Position numbers and translations under genes: made by a program. 64,000 nucleotides of DNA. Origin: Streptomyces xanthochromogenes. GTDB lineage: Bacteria > Actinomycetota > Actinomycetes > Streptomycetales > Streptomycetaceae. Positions 34,939 through 43,085 of the stretch are shown one piece after another. Where the stretch lies: the NCBI RefSeq assembly GCF_014650455.1, contig NZ_BMUZ01000012.1:124001-188000 (forward strand). Reading direction: 5' to 3'. Position 1 is the first letter of the stretch, and the number at the start of each line of letters is the position of its first letter. The notes beneath the pieces were generated by a model, which searched no databases, was not told the DNA's origin, and worked only from the letters and a program-made list of their open reading frames with translations.

Positions 34939-36465
34939 ATGAGCGAAGAGTCGGTCATGGGCGGAAAGTGCCTGCTGCTCACCACGGGTGAACTGGTGCC
35001 CGGAGACGTCATCGCGACCGACCCGGACGGTCCCTGGCTCGTGGTGGTGCGCACCGCACCCGCGACCGAGACCAAGACCCGGCTGCACCTGAGGCCCCTG
35101 ACCGGCGGCCCCGACGTCGAGCGCGTCATGCCCCGCTACGAACGCCAGGTCGTGCGCACCACACGCGTGGACCCGGCCGCTCTGCCCGACCCGGCGCAGT
35201 GGGCCGTCCCCCGGCGCCGCCGGGTCGTGGTGACCGGCCTCGGCGCGGTCAGCCCGCTGGGCGCGGACGTGCCCGAGCTGTGGCAGGGCCTGCTCGAAGG
35301 GCGTTGCGGCGTCTCCGTGATGGAGGGGCCCGGCTTCGACGGGCTTCCGGTACGGCTCGCCGCCCGGGCCGCCGTCGATCCGGCCGAGCTGCTGCCGAGG
35401 CCCTTGGCGCGGCGGATGAACCGGTCCTCCCAGCTCGCTCTGGTCGCCGCCCGCGAGGCCTGGCGGGACGCCGGACTGGACCCCGGGGGGACCGTGGCCG
35501 GCGGGCTGCGTCCGACCCGTACCGGAGTGTCGATGGGCACGATCATCGGGGGCGCCCCCGTCATGGTCGAGAGCCGGCTCGCGCTCATCGCGCGGGGACC
35601 GAGGGCGGTCTCGCCGCACACCACGCCCATGACCGTGCCGTCGGCCTCCGCCGCCCAGGTGTCCAAGGACCTCGACATCCGTGGCGAGGCACGCACGTTC
35701 GTGTCCGCCTGCGCCTCCGGTACGGAGGCGATCGGGCAGGCCGTCGACGCCATCCGCAGCGGACGGCTCGACCTCGTGGTCGCGGGCGGCACCGAGGCCG
35801 TGATCACCCCGGAGATCCTCGCCGCGTTCGCCGCGATGCGGGCCGTGTCGCGGCGCAACGACCAGCCCGAGCACGCGTCGCGGCCGTTCGACGACGCCCG
35901 CGACGGGTTCGTCCTGGGCGAGGGCGCAGGCGTCCTGGTCCTGGAGGACGAGGAGCACGCCCGGGCCCGCGGCGCCCGCATCTACTGCGAGGCGGCCGGC
36001 TGGGGCCTGTCCGCCGACGCCTTCCACATGGCGGCCCCCGAACCCCACGGGCGCGGCATCGAGGCCGCGCTGCGCTCCGCCCTCGCGGACGCCGGGGCCA
36101 CGCCCGACGACGTGGCCCATGTGAACGCGCACGCCACGGCGACCGTCGAGGGCGACCGCACGGAGGCCCTCGCGCTCGGCCGCCTCTTCGGCAGCCAGAT
36201 CCGGGACATCCCCGTCACGGCCAACAAGGGCGCCCTCGGCCACCTCCAGGGCGGAGCGGGCGGCGTGGAGGCCATCGCCTCGGTCCTCACCCTGCGGGAC
36301 GGCCTGATCCCCCCGACCGTGGGCTGCGACCACCCGGAGGAGGGCCTCGGCCTGGACATCGTCCGCGACACCCCCCGCCCCCTGCCGCCGTGCGGCGACC
36401 TGGTCCTGAGCGATTCCTTCGGCTTCGGCGGACACAACGCGGTCCTGGCCCTCCGCCGGCTCTGA
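34939..36465 (+). CDS. Beta-ketoacyl synthase (FabF-like) with a novel N-terminal module
   Basis: A 508-residue protein. Residues 95-508 form a ketosynthase with an intact triad: Cys258 in S-A-C-A-S-G-T-E-A, His398 in N-A-H-A-T-A-T (family N-A-H-G-T-S-T), and His435 in N-K-G-A-L-G-H-L-Q. It should elongate acyl thioesters by decarboxylative condensation. Residues 1-90 are not found in FabF: a small beta-rich segment containing L-V-P-G-D-V-I-A-T-D, W-L-V-V-V-R-T and R-Y-E-R-Q-V-V-R-T-T-R. No acyl carrier protein or other fatty-acid genes are near. The ATG at 34939 has AGGG seven bases upstream; ATGs at 34921 and 34957 are alternatives. Confidence 0.88.
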   Translation: MSEESVMGGKCLLLTTGELVPGDVIATDPDGPWLVVVRTAPATETKTRLHLRPLTGGPDVERVMPRYERQVVRTTRVDPAALPDPAQWAVPRRRRVVVTGLGAVSPLGADVPELWQGLLEGRCGVSVMEGPGFDGLPVRLAARAAVDPAELLPRPLARRMNRSSQLALVAAREAWRDAGLDPGGTVAGGLRPTRTGVSMGTIIGGAPVMVESRLALIARGPRAVSPHTTPMTVPSASAAQVSKDLDIRGEARTFVSACASGTEAIGQAVDAIRSGRLDLVVAGGTEAVITPEILAAFAAMRAVSRRNDQPEHASRPFDDARDGFVLGEGAGVLVLEDEEHARARGARIYCEAAGWGLSADAFHMAAPEPHGRGIEAALRSALADAGATPDDVAHVNAHATATVEGDRTEALALGRLFGSQIRDIPVTANKGALGHLQGGAGGVEAIASVLTLRDGLIPPTVGCDHPEEGLGLDIVRDTPRPLPPCGDLVLSDSFGFGGHNAVLALRRL

Positions 36466-36522
36466 GCGGAGGCGGGCGGGGGCCGCCCGATCGGACCCAC
36501 CGGCGAAGGTCCCCGGAAACGC

Positions 36523-36548
36523 AAAAGAACCCCACCGAAGTGGGGTTC
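36523..36548 (-). terminator. Intrinsic terminator of tRNA-Leu
   Basis: On the minus strand GAACCCCAC-TTCG-GTGGGGTTC forms a nine-base stem with a stable UUCG loop, followed by TTTTGC. It starts five bases after the tRNA CCA end. Confidence 0.93.
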
Positions 36549-36552
36549 CTGC

Positions 36553-36640
36553 TGGTGTCCGAGGGGGGACTTGAACCCCCACGCCCGATAAAGGGCACTA
36601 GCACCTCAAGCTAGCGCGTCTGCCATTCCGCCACCCGGAC
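36553..36640 (-). tRNA. tRNA-Leu (GAG)
   Basis: An 88-base class II tRNA including an encoded CCA (36553-36555). The acceptor stem GTCCGGG pairs with CTCGGAC, with one G-U pair. The anticodon arm is CTAGC-TTGAGGT-GCTAG with anticodon GAG. A long variable arm (TGCCCTTTATCGGGCG) is typical of leucine tRNAs, and the T arm is GGGGGTTCAAGTCCCCC. The discriminator base is A, as required by leucyl-tRNA synthetase. A terminator follows at once. Confidence 0.97.
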
Positions 36641-36827
36641 AAGGTGTCTGTCTCGCGGGCCGTGCCCGTTCCGACGTGGAAAACAATAGCAAACATCCGG
36701 GGGTGCTCGATCACCCCCCTGGCCTGCGTGAACTCCGGATGTCGGCGGGAAGCCGCCCTTGGGTGCCGAGGGGGGCGGGGGGGAGGATGGGGGAGGACCA
36801 AGCGGAGCGACAGCGGGAGGAAGCAGC

Positions 36828-38159
36828 GTGAGCGAGTCGAGCACGATCCGGACCGGCGGCGTGACCGGTGAGGACGAGGTCGTCGATCTCTGTCGCGATC
36901 TGATCCGGATCGACACCAGCAACTACGGAGACCACTCCGGCCCCGGTGAGCGTGCGGCCGCGGAGTACGTCGCGGAGAAGCTCGCGGAGGTCGGCCTGGA
37001 GCCGAAGATCTTCGAGTCCCACAAGGGCCGCGCCTCCACCGTGGCCCGGATCGCGGGCGAGGACCCGTCCCGGCCCGCCCTGCTCATCCACGGCCACACC
37101 GATGTCGTACCGGCCAACGCCGACGACTGGACCCACGACCCCTTCGCCGGCGAGATCGCCGACGGCTGCGTGTGGGGCCGCGGCGCGGTCGACATGAAGG
37201 ACATGGACGCGATGACCCTCGCGGTCGTGCGCGACCGGCTGCGCAGCGGCCGCAAGCCCCCGCGCGACATCGTCCTCGCCTTCCTCGCGGACGAGGAGGC
37301 CGGCGGCACCTACGGGGCGCGCTTCCTCGTCGACAAGCACCCCGAGCTCTTCGAGGGCGTCACCGAGGCGATCAGCGAGGTCGGCGGGTTCTCCTTCACC
37401 GTCAACGAGAAGCTGCGGCTCTACCTCGTCGAGACGGCCCAGAAGGGCATGCACTGGATGAAGCTGACCGTGGACGGCACCGCCGGACACGGTTCGATGA
37501 TCCACAAGGACAACGCCATCACCGAGCTGTCCGAGGCGGTGGGGCGTCTTGGCCGGCACAAGTTCCCGGTGCGGGTGACCAAGACGCTGCGGCACTTCCT
37601 CGACGAGCTCGGGGACGCGCTGGGCACCGAGCTCGACCCCGAGAACATGGACGAGACCCTCGCCAAGCTCGGCGGCATCGCCAAGCTCATCGGTGCCTCC
37701 CTCCAGAACACCGCCAACCCGACGCAGCTGGGTGCCGGTTACAAGGTCAACGTCATCCCGGGCCAGGCGACCGCCCATGTCGACGGGCGGTTCCTGCCGG
37801 GGTACGAGGAGGAGTTCCTCGCCGACCTGGACCGCATCCTGGGCCCGCGCGTGAAGCGCGAGGACGTGCACGCGGACAAGGCCCTGGAGACCACGTTCGA
37901 CGGTGCCCTGGTGGACGCCATGCAGACCGCGCTGCAGGCCGAGGACCCGATCGCCCGTGCCGTGCCGTACATGCTCTCGGCCGGAACCGATGCCAAGTCC
38001 TTCGACGACCTGGGCATCCGCGGCTTCGGCTTCGCGCCGCTGAAGCTGCCGCCGGAGCTGGACTTCGCCGGGATGTTCCACGGCGTCGACGAGCGGGTCC
38101 CGGTCGACGGCCTGAAGTTCGGCGTACGGGTCCTGGACCGGTTCATCGACGCCTCCTGA
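36828..38159 (+). CDS. M20 family metallopeptidase/deacylase
   Basis: A 443-residue zinc hydrolase. Metal and catalytic residues are in L-I-H-G-H-T-D-V-V-P (His and Asp), G-R-G-A-V-D-M-K-D, L-A-D-E-E-A-G-G (catalytic Glu pair), G-H-G-S-M and the C-terminal M-F-H-G-V-D-E. The family includes carboxypeptidases, dipeptidases and N-acyl amino acid deacylases; the closest impression is the ArgE/DapE-like group. The GTG at 36828 has GGAGG upstream; the frame remains open 69 bases earlier without a ribosome site. It is followed by chpH and the long chaplin gene on the same strand, an order remembered from S. coelicolor. Confidence 0.9.
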   Translation: MSESSTIRTGGVTGEDEVVDLCRDLIRIDTSNYGDHSGPGERAAAEYVAEKLAEVGLEPKIFESHKGRASTVARIAGEDPSRPALLIHGHTDVVPANADDWTHDPFAGEIADGCVWGRGAVDMKDMDAMTLAVVRDRLRSGRKPPRDIVLAFLADEEAGGTYGARFLVDKHPELFEGVTEAISEVGGFSFTVNEKLRLYLVETAQKGMHWMKLTVDGTAGHGSMIHKDNAITELSEAVGRLGRHKFPVRVTKTLRHFLDELGDALGTELDPENMDETLAKLGGIAKLIGASLQNTANPTQLGAGYKVNVIPGQATAHVDGRFLPGYEEEFLADLDRILGPRVKREDVHADKALETTFDGALVDAMQTALQAEDPIARAVPYMLSAGTDAKSFDDLGIRGFGFAPLKLPPELDFAGMFHGVDERVPVDGLKFGVRVLDRFIDAS

Positions 38160-38257
38160 GGGGCGGGTCGCGAGGTCGGGCAGGGCCGCGGACACCGGGC
38201 ACCACGCACCGGGGTGGCGCTCCGCTAATCGTTTGAACGTACGTATCAGACTGAAAA

Positions 38258-38271
38258 GAGTGAATGCACTC
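38258..38271. promoter_or_regulatory. Inverted repeat in the chpH upstream region
   Basis: GAGTG-AATG-CACTC lies about 90 bases before the chpH start in an AT-richer stretch (38228-38285). It could be a developmental regulator site or part of a leader structure. No named regulator box is matched with confidence. Confidence 0.4.
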
Positions 38272-38358
38272 ATATGCTCGTAGCCCCATAACTTCCCCCT
38301 CGTTACAGGGTGTGCGGTCCGCGGCTGGGACCGCACATATGCCAACAAGGAGGAAGTA

Positions 38359-38592
38359 ATGATCAAGAAGGTCGTCGCTGCTGCGGCTGTTACTGGTGGT
38401 CTGGTTCTCGCGGGTGCGGGTCTGGCTGTCGCGGACGCCGGTGCCCAGGGTGCCGCCGTGCACTCCCCGGGTGTCGCTTCCGGCAATGTCATCCAGGTCC
38501 CCGTGCACATCCCCGTGAACCTGTGCGGCAACACGGTCTCCGTGATCGGGCTGCTGAACCCCGCCTTCGGCAACACCTGCGTCAACAAGTGA
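38359..38592 (+). CDS. chpH: Short chaplin ChpH-type
   Basis: A 77-residue secreted surface protein with signal peptide (residues 1-26, cleavage after A-V-A-D-A or nearby) and one chaplin domain. The domain carries the S-P-G-V-x-S-G-N-x-I-Q-V-P-V-x-I-P-V-N-x-C-G-N-T-V-S-V-I-G-L-L-N-P-A-F-G-N-T-C pattern with two cysteines. Chaplins self-assemble into amyloid fibres that coat aerial hyphae and lower surface tension. The ChpH name follows from length, near-identity to the S. coelicolor protein as remembered, and the neighbouring long chaplin. AAGGAGG precedes the ATG. Expression is expected to be developmental; the 199-base upstream region is AT-richer than average. Confidence 0.95.
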   Translation: MIKKVVAAAAVTGGLVLAGAGLAVADAGAQGAAVHSPGVASGNVIQVPVHIPVNLCGNTVSVIGLLNPAFGNTCVNK

Positions 38593-38731
38593 CGTTGTGC
38601 CTCAACCCGTGAGGGTCTGAGCCGGGCGGCCCCGGAGTGCGCGCCATGCACTCCGGGGCCGCCCGGCATTTCAGCCCGGGCGCAACGGCGCAGCCGGGCT
38701 TTCCGGAAGGCAGAAGGCAGGGAACGAATCT

Positions 38732-39613
38732 ATGCGACAGGTCACCCGCAAGGGACTGATCACCATGGCGGCCGCGAGCGGGGTCATCGCCATGGGCAGC
38801 GGCGCGGCGCACGCCGACTCGGCGGCCCAGGGCAGCGCCGCGAACTCACCGGGCGTGCTGTCCGGCAACGCCGTCCAGCTCCCGGTGCACGCGCCGGTCA
38901 ACGTCTGCGGCAACACCGTGAACGTGGTCGGCCTGCTCAGCCCGGCGTTCGCCAACGGCTGTGCCAACAAGGGGCACCAGGGCGGCGGTGCGGTCGCCCA
39001 CGGGAAGGCCGTCGACTCGCCCGGCGTGGGCTCCGGCAACCACGTCCAGGCCCCCATCGACGCGCCCGTGAACCTCTGCGGCAACAGCGTGAGCGTGATC
39101 GGCGTCGGCAACCCCGCGTTCGGCAACGACTGTGCCAACGACGCGGGCCACCCCGGCACCCCCCAGCACCCGGGCAAGCCCCAGCACCCGGGCCACCCCG
39201 GCCTGCCTCACCACCCGGGCAAGCCGCAGCACCCCGGACACCCGGGTCACCCGGGCGGCCACCAGCAGCCGTGCCCGCCCCAGCACCCGGGGCAGCCGGG
39301 CCACCCCGGGCACCCGGGACAGCCGCAGCACCCGGGACAGCCCGGTCAGCCGGGTCACCCCGGTGTCCCGCAGCACCCGGTCGGCCCGATCGCGCACCAG
39401 CCGGCCAAGCCCGCGGGGCCCGTCGCGCCCGTCCGGGCCGGCGTCCCGGTCACGCACGCCGTGACCGCCTCCCAGGCCCAGGCGCAGGCCCTGGCCGCGG
39501 CCCCGCAGCTCGCGCACACCGGCTCGGAGGGCCTGGGCTTCGCCGTTCCGGCCGCCGCGGGTCTGCTGCTCGGCGGAGCGGTGCTCTACCGCCGCGGCCG
39601 CGCGGCGCAGTAG
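38732..39613 (+). CDS. Long chaplin with two chaplin domains and LAXTG sorting signal
   Basis: A 293-residue precursor: signal peptide (1-28), chaplin domain 1 (about 33-74), domain 2 (about 92-134), a linker (about 137-215) and a sortase signal. The sorting motif L-A-H-T-G is at 260-264, followed by a hydrophobic helix and R-R-G-R tail, so class E sortase should attach it to peptidoglycan. Both chaplin domains keep their two cysteines. The linker consists of H-P-G, Q-P-G and Q-H-P-G triplets, a Gly-X-Pro pattern, and includes one extra cysteine in Q-Q-P-C-P-P-Q. Long chaplins are thought to anchor short ones. Position matches chpC, but the linker is unusually expanded, so the symbol is left blank. 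Confidence 0.93.
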   Translation: MRQVTRKGLITMAAASGVIAMGSGAAHADSAAQGSAANSPGVLSGNAVQLPVHAPVNVCGNTVNVVGLLSPAFANGCANKGHQGGGAVAHGKAVDSPGVGSGNHVQAPIDAPVNLCGNSVSVIGVGNPAFGNDCANDAGHPGTPQHPGKPQHPGHPGLPHHPGKPQHPGHPGHPGGHQQPCPPQHPGQPGHPGHPGQPQHPGQPGQPGHPGVPQHPVGPIAHQPAKPAGPVAPVRAGVPVTHAVTASQAQAQALAAAPQLAHTGSEGLGFAVPAAAGLLLGGAVLYRRGRAAQ

Positions 39614-39650
39614 CCGCAGGGGTACCGGCGGGCCGACCCCGTAGGGCTGT

Positions 39651-39694
39651 CATGACGGAGCGGGCCCCGCACGCGCGGGGCCCGCTCCGTCATG
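39651..39694. terminator. Bidirectional terminator hairpin, 20-base stem
   Basis: A perfect 20-base inverted repeat (39651-39670 with 39675-39694) around the loop ACGC lies between the convergent chaplin and DUF5703 genes. There is no strong T-run, as is common in streptomycetes. Confidence 0.88.
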
Positions 39695-39703
39695 CATCCA
39701 CGT

Positions 39704-39892
39704 TCACCACGTGGCTCGCACCTGGCGGATGATCCGCCTGCGCAGCCGCACTCGGCGACTGCCGTCCCGGTGCAGACTCAGTCGGTCCAACTCCCAGTGT
39801 CCGTACTCGGCATGGTCGGTCAGCAGACGCGTCGCCTCCTTGCGGGACACCCCGCGGGGGACGTACACGTCGACAAATTCGTATTCCACCAT
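39704..39892 (-). CDS. Small basic DUF5703 family protein
   Basis: A 62-residue protein, M-V-E-Y-E-F-V-D-V-Y-V-P-R-G-V-S at the start and a highly basic second half (R-R-V-R-L-R-R-R-I). It resembles the DUF5703 family, which is confined to actinobacteria. No catalytic motif is visible; a nucleic-acid or ribosome interaction would suit the charge but is speculation. Its start codon is 47 bases from the divergent start at 39940, so the two share a short promoter region. Confidence 0.8.
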   Translation of the reverse strand: MVEYEFVDVYVPRGVSRKEATRLLTDHAEYGHWELDRLSLHRDGSRRVRLRRRIIRQVRATW

Positions 39893-39939
39893 CGCATCTA
39901 TTGTGCGGGCAGAGGCCCGGTACGGATAGCGTCTGCACT

Positions 39940-40608
39940 ATGTCTGATGCTGCGCAGCCCACCGCTGCCGAGGTACGTGCCGCCGCCGAGGCGGTCAAAG
40001 CCGCGCTGGACCGTCACCTCGATGCGGTGGAACGCCGCACGGGGGACGACGATCCCGATGTGTACGAGGCCTTCAACGCGCTCGCGGCGGCCGCCGAGGC
40101 GTACGACGAGCGGCTCTACGACCGCTACGACGAGGTGACCCCTTTCGAGATCCCCGGCGCCGACGACTCGCTGCCGCCCTACGCGGGCCCCGAGGAGCCC
40201 AACGCCCTGAGCGTCCTCATCCGCCGCGACTACGCGGTGGCCGAGCCCCAGCGCCTGCTCGCCCAGGCCCGGCGGATCACCGATCTCGACCCCGAGTCGG
40301 AGGAGGGCGAGCGCACGGTCCCGGTCGTCGGCAGCAGTGTGCACGCCGCGCTCGGGGTGCTCTTCGGCGAGTACGAACCCGATGAAATCGCCTCCCGGCA
40401 CAAGGAGTTCGGCCTGGAGGAGGGCGACTCCACGCTGTGGGTGTCGGCCGCCGAGGAACTTCCCGAACCGGGCGAGTGGCTGAGCACCCCGTTCGACCAC
40501 GCCGACCCGCAGCACGTGGTGTGCCGCTTCGATGTGAGCGCGGTCTTCGACGAGGAGGAGCTGGAGGACGACCTCGACGAGGAGGACGGCCCCCGCACCA
40601 CCCCCTGA
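39940..40608 (+). CDS. Conserved acidic hypothetical protein
   Basis: A 222-residue acidic protein that I do not recognise beyond being conserved in streptomycetes. The first 70 residues form a helix with A-A-E-A-V-K-A-A-L-D-R-H-L-D-A-V-E-R-R, possibly a coiled coil. The middle contains R-R-D-Y-A-V, V-H-A-A-L-G-V-L-F-G-E-Y and L-W-V-S-A-A-E-E. The C-terminus is a run of Asp/Glu. There are no signal peptide, membrane segment or metal motif. It begins at MSDAAQP (39940); an in-frame TTG at 39901 is unlikely. Confidence 0.75.
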   Translation: MSDAAQPTAAEVRAAAEAVKAALDRHLDAVERRTGDDDPDVYEAFNALAAAAEAYDERLYDRYDEVTPFEIPGADDSLPPYAGPEEPNALSVLIRRDYAVAEPQRLLAQARRITDLDPESEEGERTVPVVGSSVHAALGVLFGEYEPDEIASRHKEFGLEEGDSTLWVSAAEELPEPGEWLSTPFDHADPQHVVCRFDVSAVFDEEELEDDLDEEDGPRTTP

Positions 40609-40676
40609 CCCGGCCGGACACGGCAGAGGCCGCGCACCCCGAAATCCGGGGGTGCGCGGCCTCCGCCGTGTGCGCC

Positions 40677-43085
40677 CTACTGCTCCGCGGGCTTCATCAA
40701 GCCGTGCAGCAAGGGCGTGAGGCGGGTCGTGCGCTGCGCCGGAAGGACCTCCGCCACGGCTCGGGGCAGCGCCTGGTCGACGCCGTGGACGACGGACAGG
40801 TGCCGCTCGGCGCGGCCGAACGCGGTATACACCCAGGGCCGGTTGAGCCCCTGGGCCGCGTCTCCCGGCAGCACCGCGACCACCGCGGGCCAGCGCATCC
40901 CGACCGCCTGGTGCGCGGTGAGCGCCCAGCCGTGCCGCAGGGCCGACTCGACCCGTTCCTTCGGCACGAGCACCGGGGTGCCCGCGCAGTCGAGCCGCAG
41001 GCCCTCCGCGTCGGCCTCCACGACGGTGCCCACGACGGTGCGCCCCAGGTCCTGGGCGTACGCCGCCCGGTCGCCGGGGTCGAAGCCGCCGAAGCGGCCG
41101 GGGCCTGGGTTCAGGCGCTGCTTCAGGGCCGCGTTCAGGGCACGGGTGCCGGCGGAGCCGCCGTGGCCCACCGTGATGGCCTGGGCCTGCTCCACCGGGA
41201 TGCCGAACGCCCGGGGGATCGAGTCGGCCAGGAGCTGCACACAGCGGTGCACGGCCTCGCCCGCGTCCCGCACCGGGACGATCACGACTTCCTTGCCGGG
41301 CGCCTCCACCTGGTTCAGCTCGCCGATGCCGATGCCCGAGACGAGCTCGCCGACCGGCCCGGCGTCGGGCAGCCGGGATGCCACGACGGGGCAGACGCGG
41401 GCGGACAGCACGTCCTGGAAGACCTGGCCCGCGCCGGCCGGGCCGAGCACCCCGGGGTCGCCGCTCAGCACCAGACGGCAGCCGTCGGCCAGCGACTCGA
41501 CCAGGACGGCCGCGGTCTCCACGTCGAGCTGCGCCGCGTCCTGCACCACCAGGACGTCGAGGGCCAGCGCGCCGTCCGCGTCCCGGCCGGGGCCCTCGCC
41601 GGACAGCAGCCCGGCGAGCGTGAACGCGGCCAGCGGGCCGGTCAGTTCGGCCAGGCGACGCTGTCCGTCCATGGTGTGCGCAGCGCCCGCGGCCCGCAGC
41701 CCGGCCGCGGCGGCCGCGGTCACGACCGCCGCCGACTCGGCGCGCGCTGCCTCGCCGCCGGTGTGCGCCACCAGGCCGCTGCCCGCGACCGCGCGGATGA
41801 GCTCGCCGTCCTCCGGCCACACCGAACCGTCGTTCCCCACCGGTGAGTTGAGCAGCCGGGCCAGGCCGTCGGCCAGGCTCTCCTCGGCCAGCGCGTACCG
41901 GTCGAGCCCGAGCAGTACCTCCACCGGCTCGACGGGCTCCGCCGTCTCCTCGGCCGCTTCGGTGTCCGCGGCGTCCTCGGCCGGCTCCGGCTCCTCGGCC
42001 AGGCCGTCCTGGAAGACCAGCACCACGCCCTCGGCGATGGCCTGTTGGACCGCCTCGTCCGGGTCGGGCACGGACCGTCCGGCGAGGGCCCCCCGCACAT
42101 CGTCGGCGGTGAGCGCCGTGTGCCCCCGCAGCGCCGCCTGTTCGAGGATCCAGCCGACCAGGGCGGCCGCCCTGCGCTCGTCGTCCGGGCGGCACTCGGC
42201 GCCGAGCAGCGCCCGCGCGAAACCGTCGGCCTGCTCGGGGCGCACCCCGGACACGGACAGAAGCTGCCAGGGGTCGGCGCCGAGCCGCTCGGCCGCCTGC
42301 TCGCCGAGGGCGCCGGTGACCTGCGCGGCCAGTGTCTCGGGGGCGCCGCCCCTGCTCAGCACGGACCGTACGGAGGCGAGGGCCTCGGCCGAAGTGGCGG
42401 GCGCCTGCGCGGATTCGGGGGCGCGGGGCCGTACCGGAGCCGCCTCCTGGGCGGGGCCGGGGGCGGGCCCCCGCGGGGCGGGCGGCGGGCCCGCGAAGAA
42501 CGTGGCGCCGGACTTCTCGCCGCTCTCCACGGCCCGTACCGCCGCGAGGAGATCGGCCGCCGTTCCGCTCAGCTTGGTGCCGGCCGGGATCGGCGCCTCC
42601 TTCTCGGCCTTGCGCTGCTCGATCCTGGCCCGCAGCTCCCGCTGCGCCGCGAGCTCGGCCGCGGCCTCGGAGACCTGGGCCGCCTCGGCGGCGTCGGCGT
42701 CGGCGGCGGGCTCCGCGGCGCCCTCCGGCCCGCCGGTCTCATCGGCGCCGGCTTCGGCTTCGGCGCCGCCGGCCTCATCGGCCCGCTCGACGCCCTCGGC
42801 CGCATCGACGCCCTCGGCCGCATCGGCGGGCTCGGCCGCATCGGCGGGCTCGGCCGCATCGGCGGGATCGGCCGCCGAGGCACGTTCGGCTTCCTCGGCC
42901 GCGAGCTCGTCGGCGGGCTCGGCCTCCTCGGCCCCGGTTCGCGCCTCGCCCTCGGCGCCGGGCCCGGCACCCTCGGCGGCCCCGGGCTCCTCGGCGGGCG
43001 CCTGAGCGGTCTCGGACGCCACCTCCGCCTCGGCGGATTCGTCGGCCGTGGATCCAGGGGCCGAGCCCTGGGGAAGCGCAGTCAC
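40677..43085 (-). CDS. RecD2-like superfamily 1 helicase homologue, apparently degenerate
   Basis: An 802-residue protein. Residues 1-160 are low-complexity Ala/Glu/Asp with repeated A-D-A-A-E-P segments. Residues 230-340 match the tandem helix-hairpin-helix domain of RecD2 (D-P-W-Q-L-L-S-V-S-G-V then R-R-A-A-A-L-V-G-W-I-L-E-Q-A-A-L-R-G-H-T). The rest follows the helicase core, but key residues are gone. The Walker A region reads T-G-G-E-A-A-R-A-E around 440-450 instead of G-x-G-K-T. Motif II is V-Q-D-A-A (about 514) instead of D-E-A-S. The late motif is T-A-H-Q-A-V-G instead of T-x-H-K-S-Q-G. ATP hydrolysis is therefore unlikely, and the protein may have a structural or regulatory role. Its GTG overlaps the stop of the aldo/keto reductase gene. 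Confidence 0.83.
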   Translation of the reverse strand: MTALPQGSAPGSTADESAEAEVASETAQAPAEEPGAAEGAGPGAEGEARTGAEEAEPADELAAEEAERASAADPADAAEPADAAEPADAAEGVDAAEGVERADEAGGAEAEAGADETGGPEGAAEPAADADAAEAAQVSEAAAELAAQRELRARIEQRKAEKEAPIPAGTKLSGTAADLLAAVRAVESGEKSGATFFAGPPPAPRGPAPGPAQEAAPVRPRAPESAQAPATSAEALASVRSVLSRGGAPETLAAQVTGALGEQAAERLGADPWQLLSVSGVRPEQADGFARALLGAECRPDDERRAAALVGWILEQAALRGHTALTADDVRGALAGRSVPDPDEAVQQAIAEGVVLVFQDGLAEEPEPAEDAADTEAAEETAEPVEPVEVLLGLDRYALAEESLADGLARLLNSPVGNDGSVWPEDGELIRAVAGSGLVAHTGGEAARAESAAVVTAAAAAGLRAAGAAHTMDGQRRLAELTGPLAAFTLAGLLSGEGPGRDADGALALDVLVVQDAAQLDVETAAVLVESLADGCRLVLSGDPGVLGPAGAGQVFQDVLSARVCPVVASRLPDAGPVGELVSGIGIGELNQVEAPGKEVVIVPVRDAGEAVHRCVQLLADSIPRAFGIPVEQAQAITVGHGGSAGTRALNAALKQRLNPGPGRFGGFDPGDRAAYAQDLGRTVVGTVVEADAEGLRLDCAGTPVLVPKERVESALRHGWALTAHQAVGMRWPAVVAVLPGDAAQGLNRPWVYTAFGRAERHLSVVHGVDQALPRAVAEVLPAQRTTRLTPLLHGLMKPAEQ

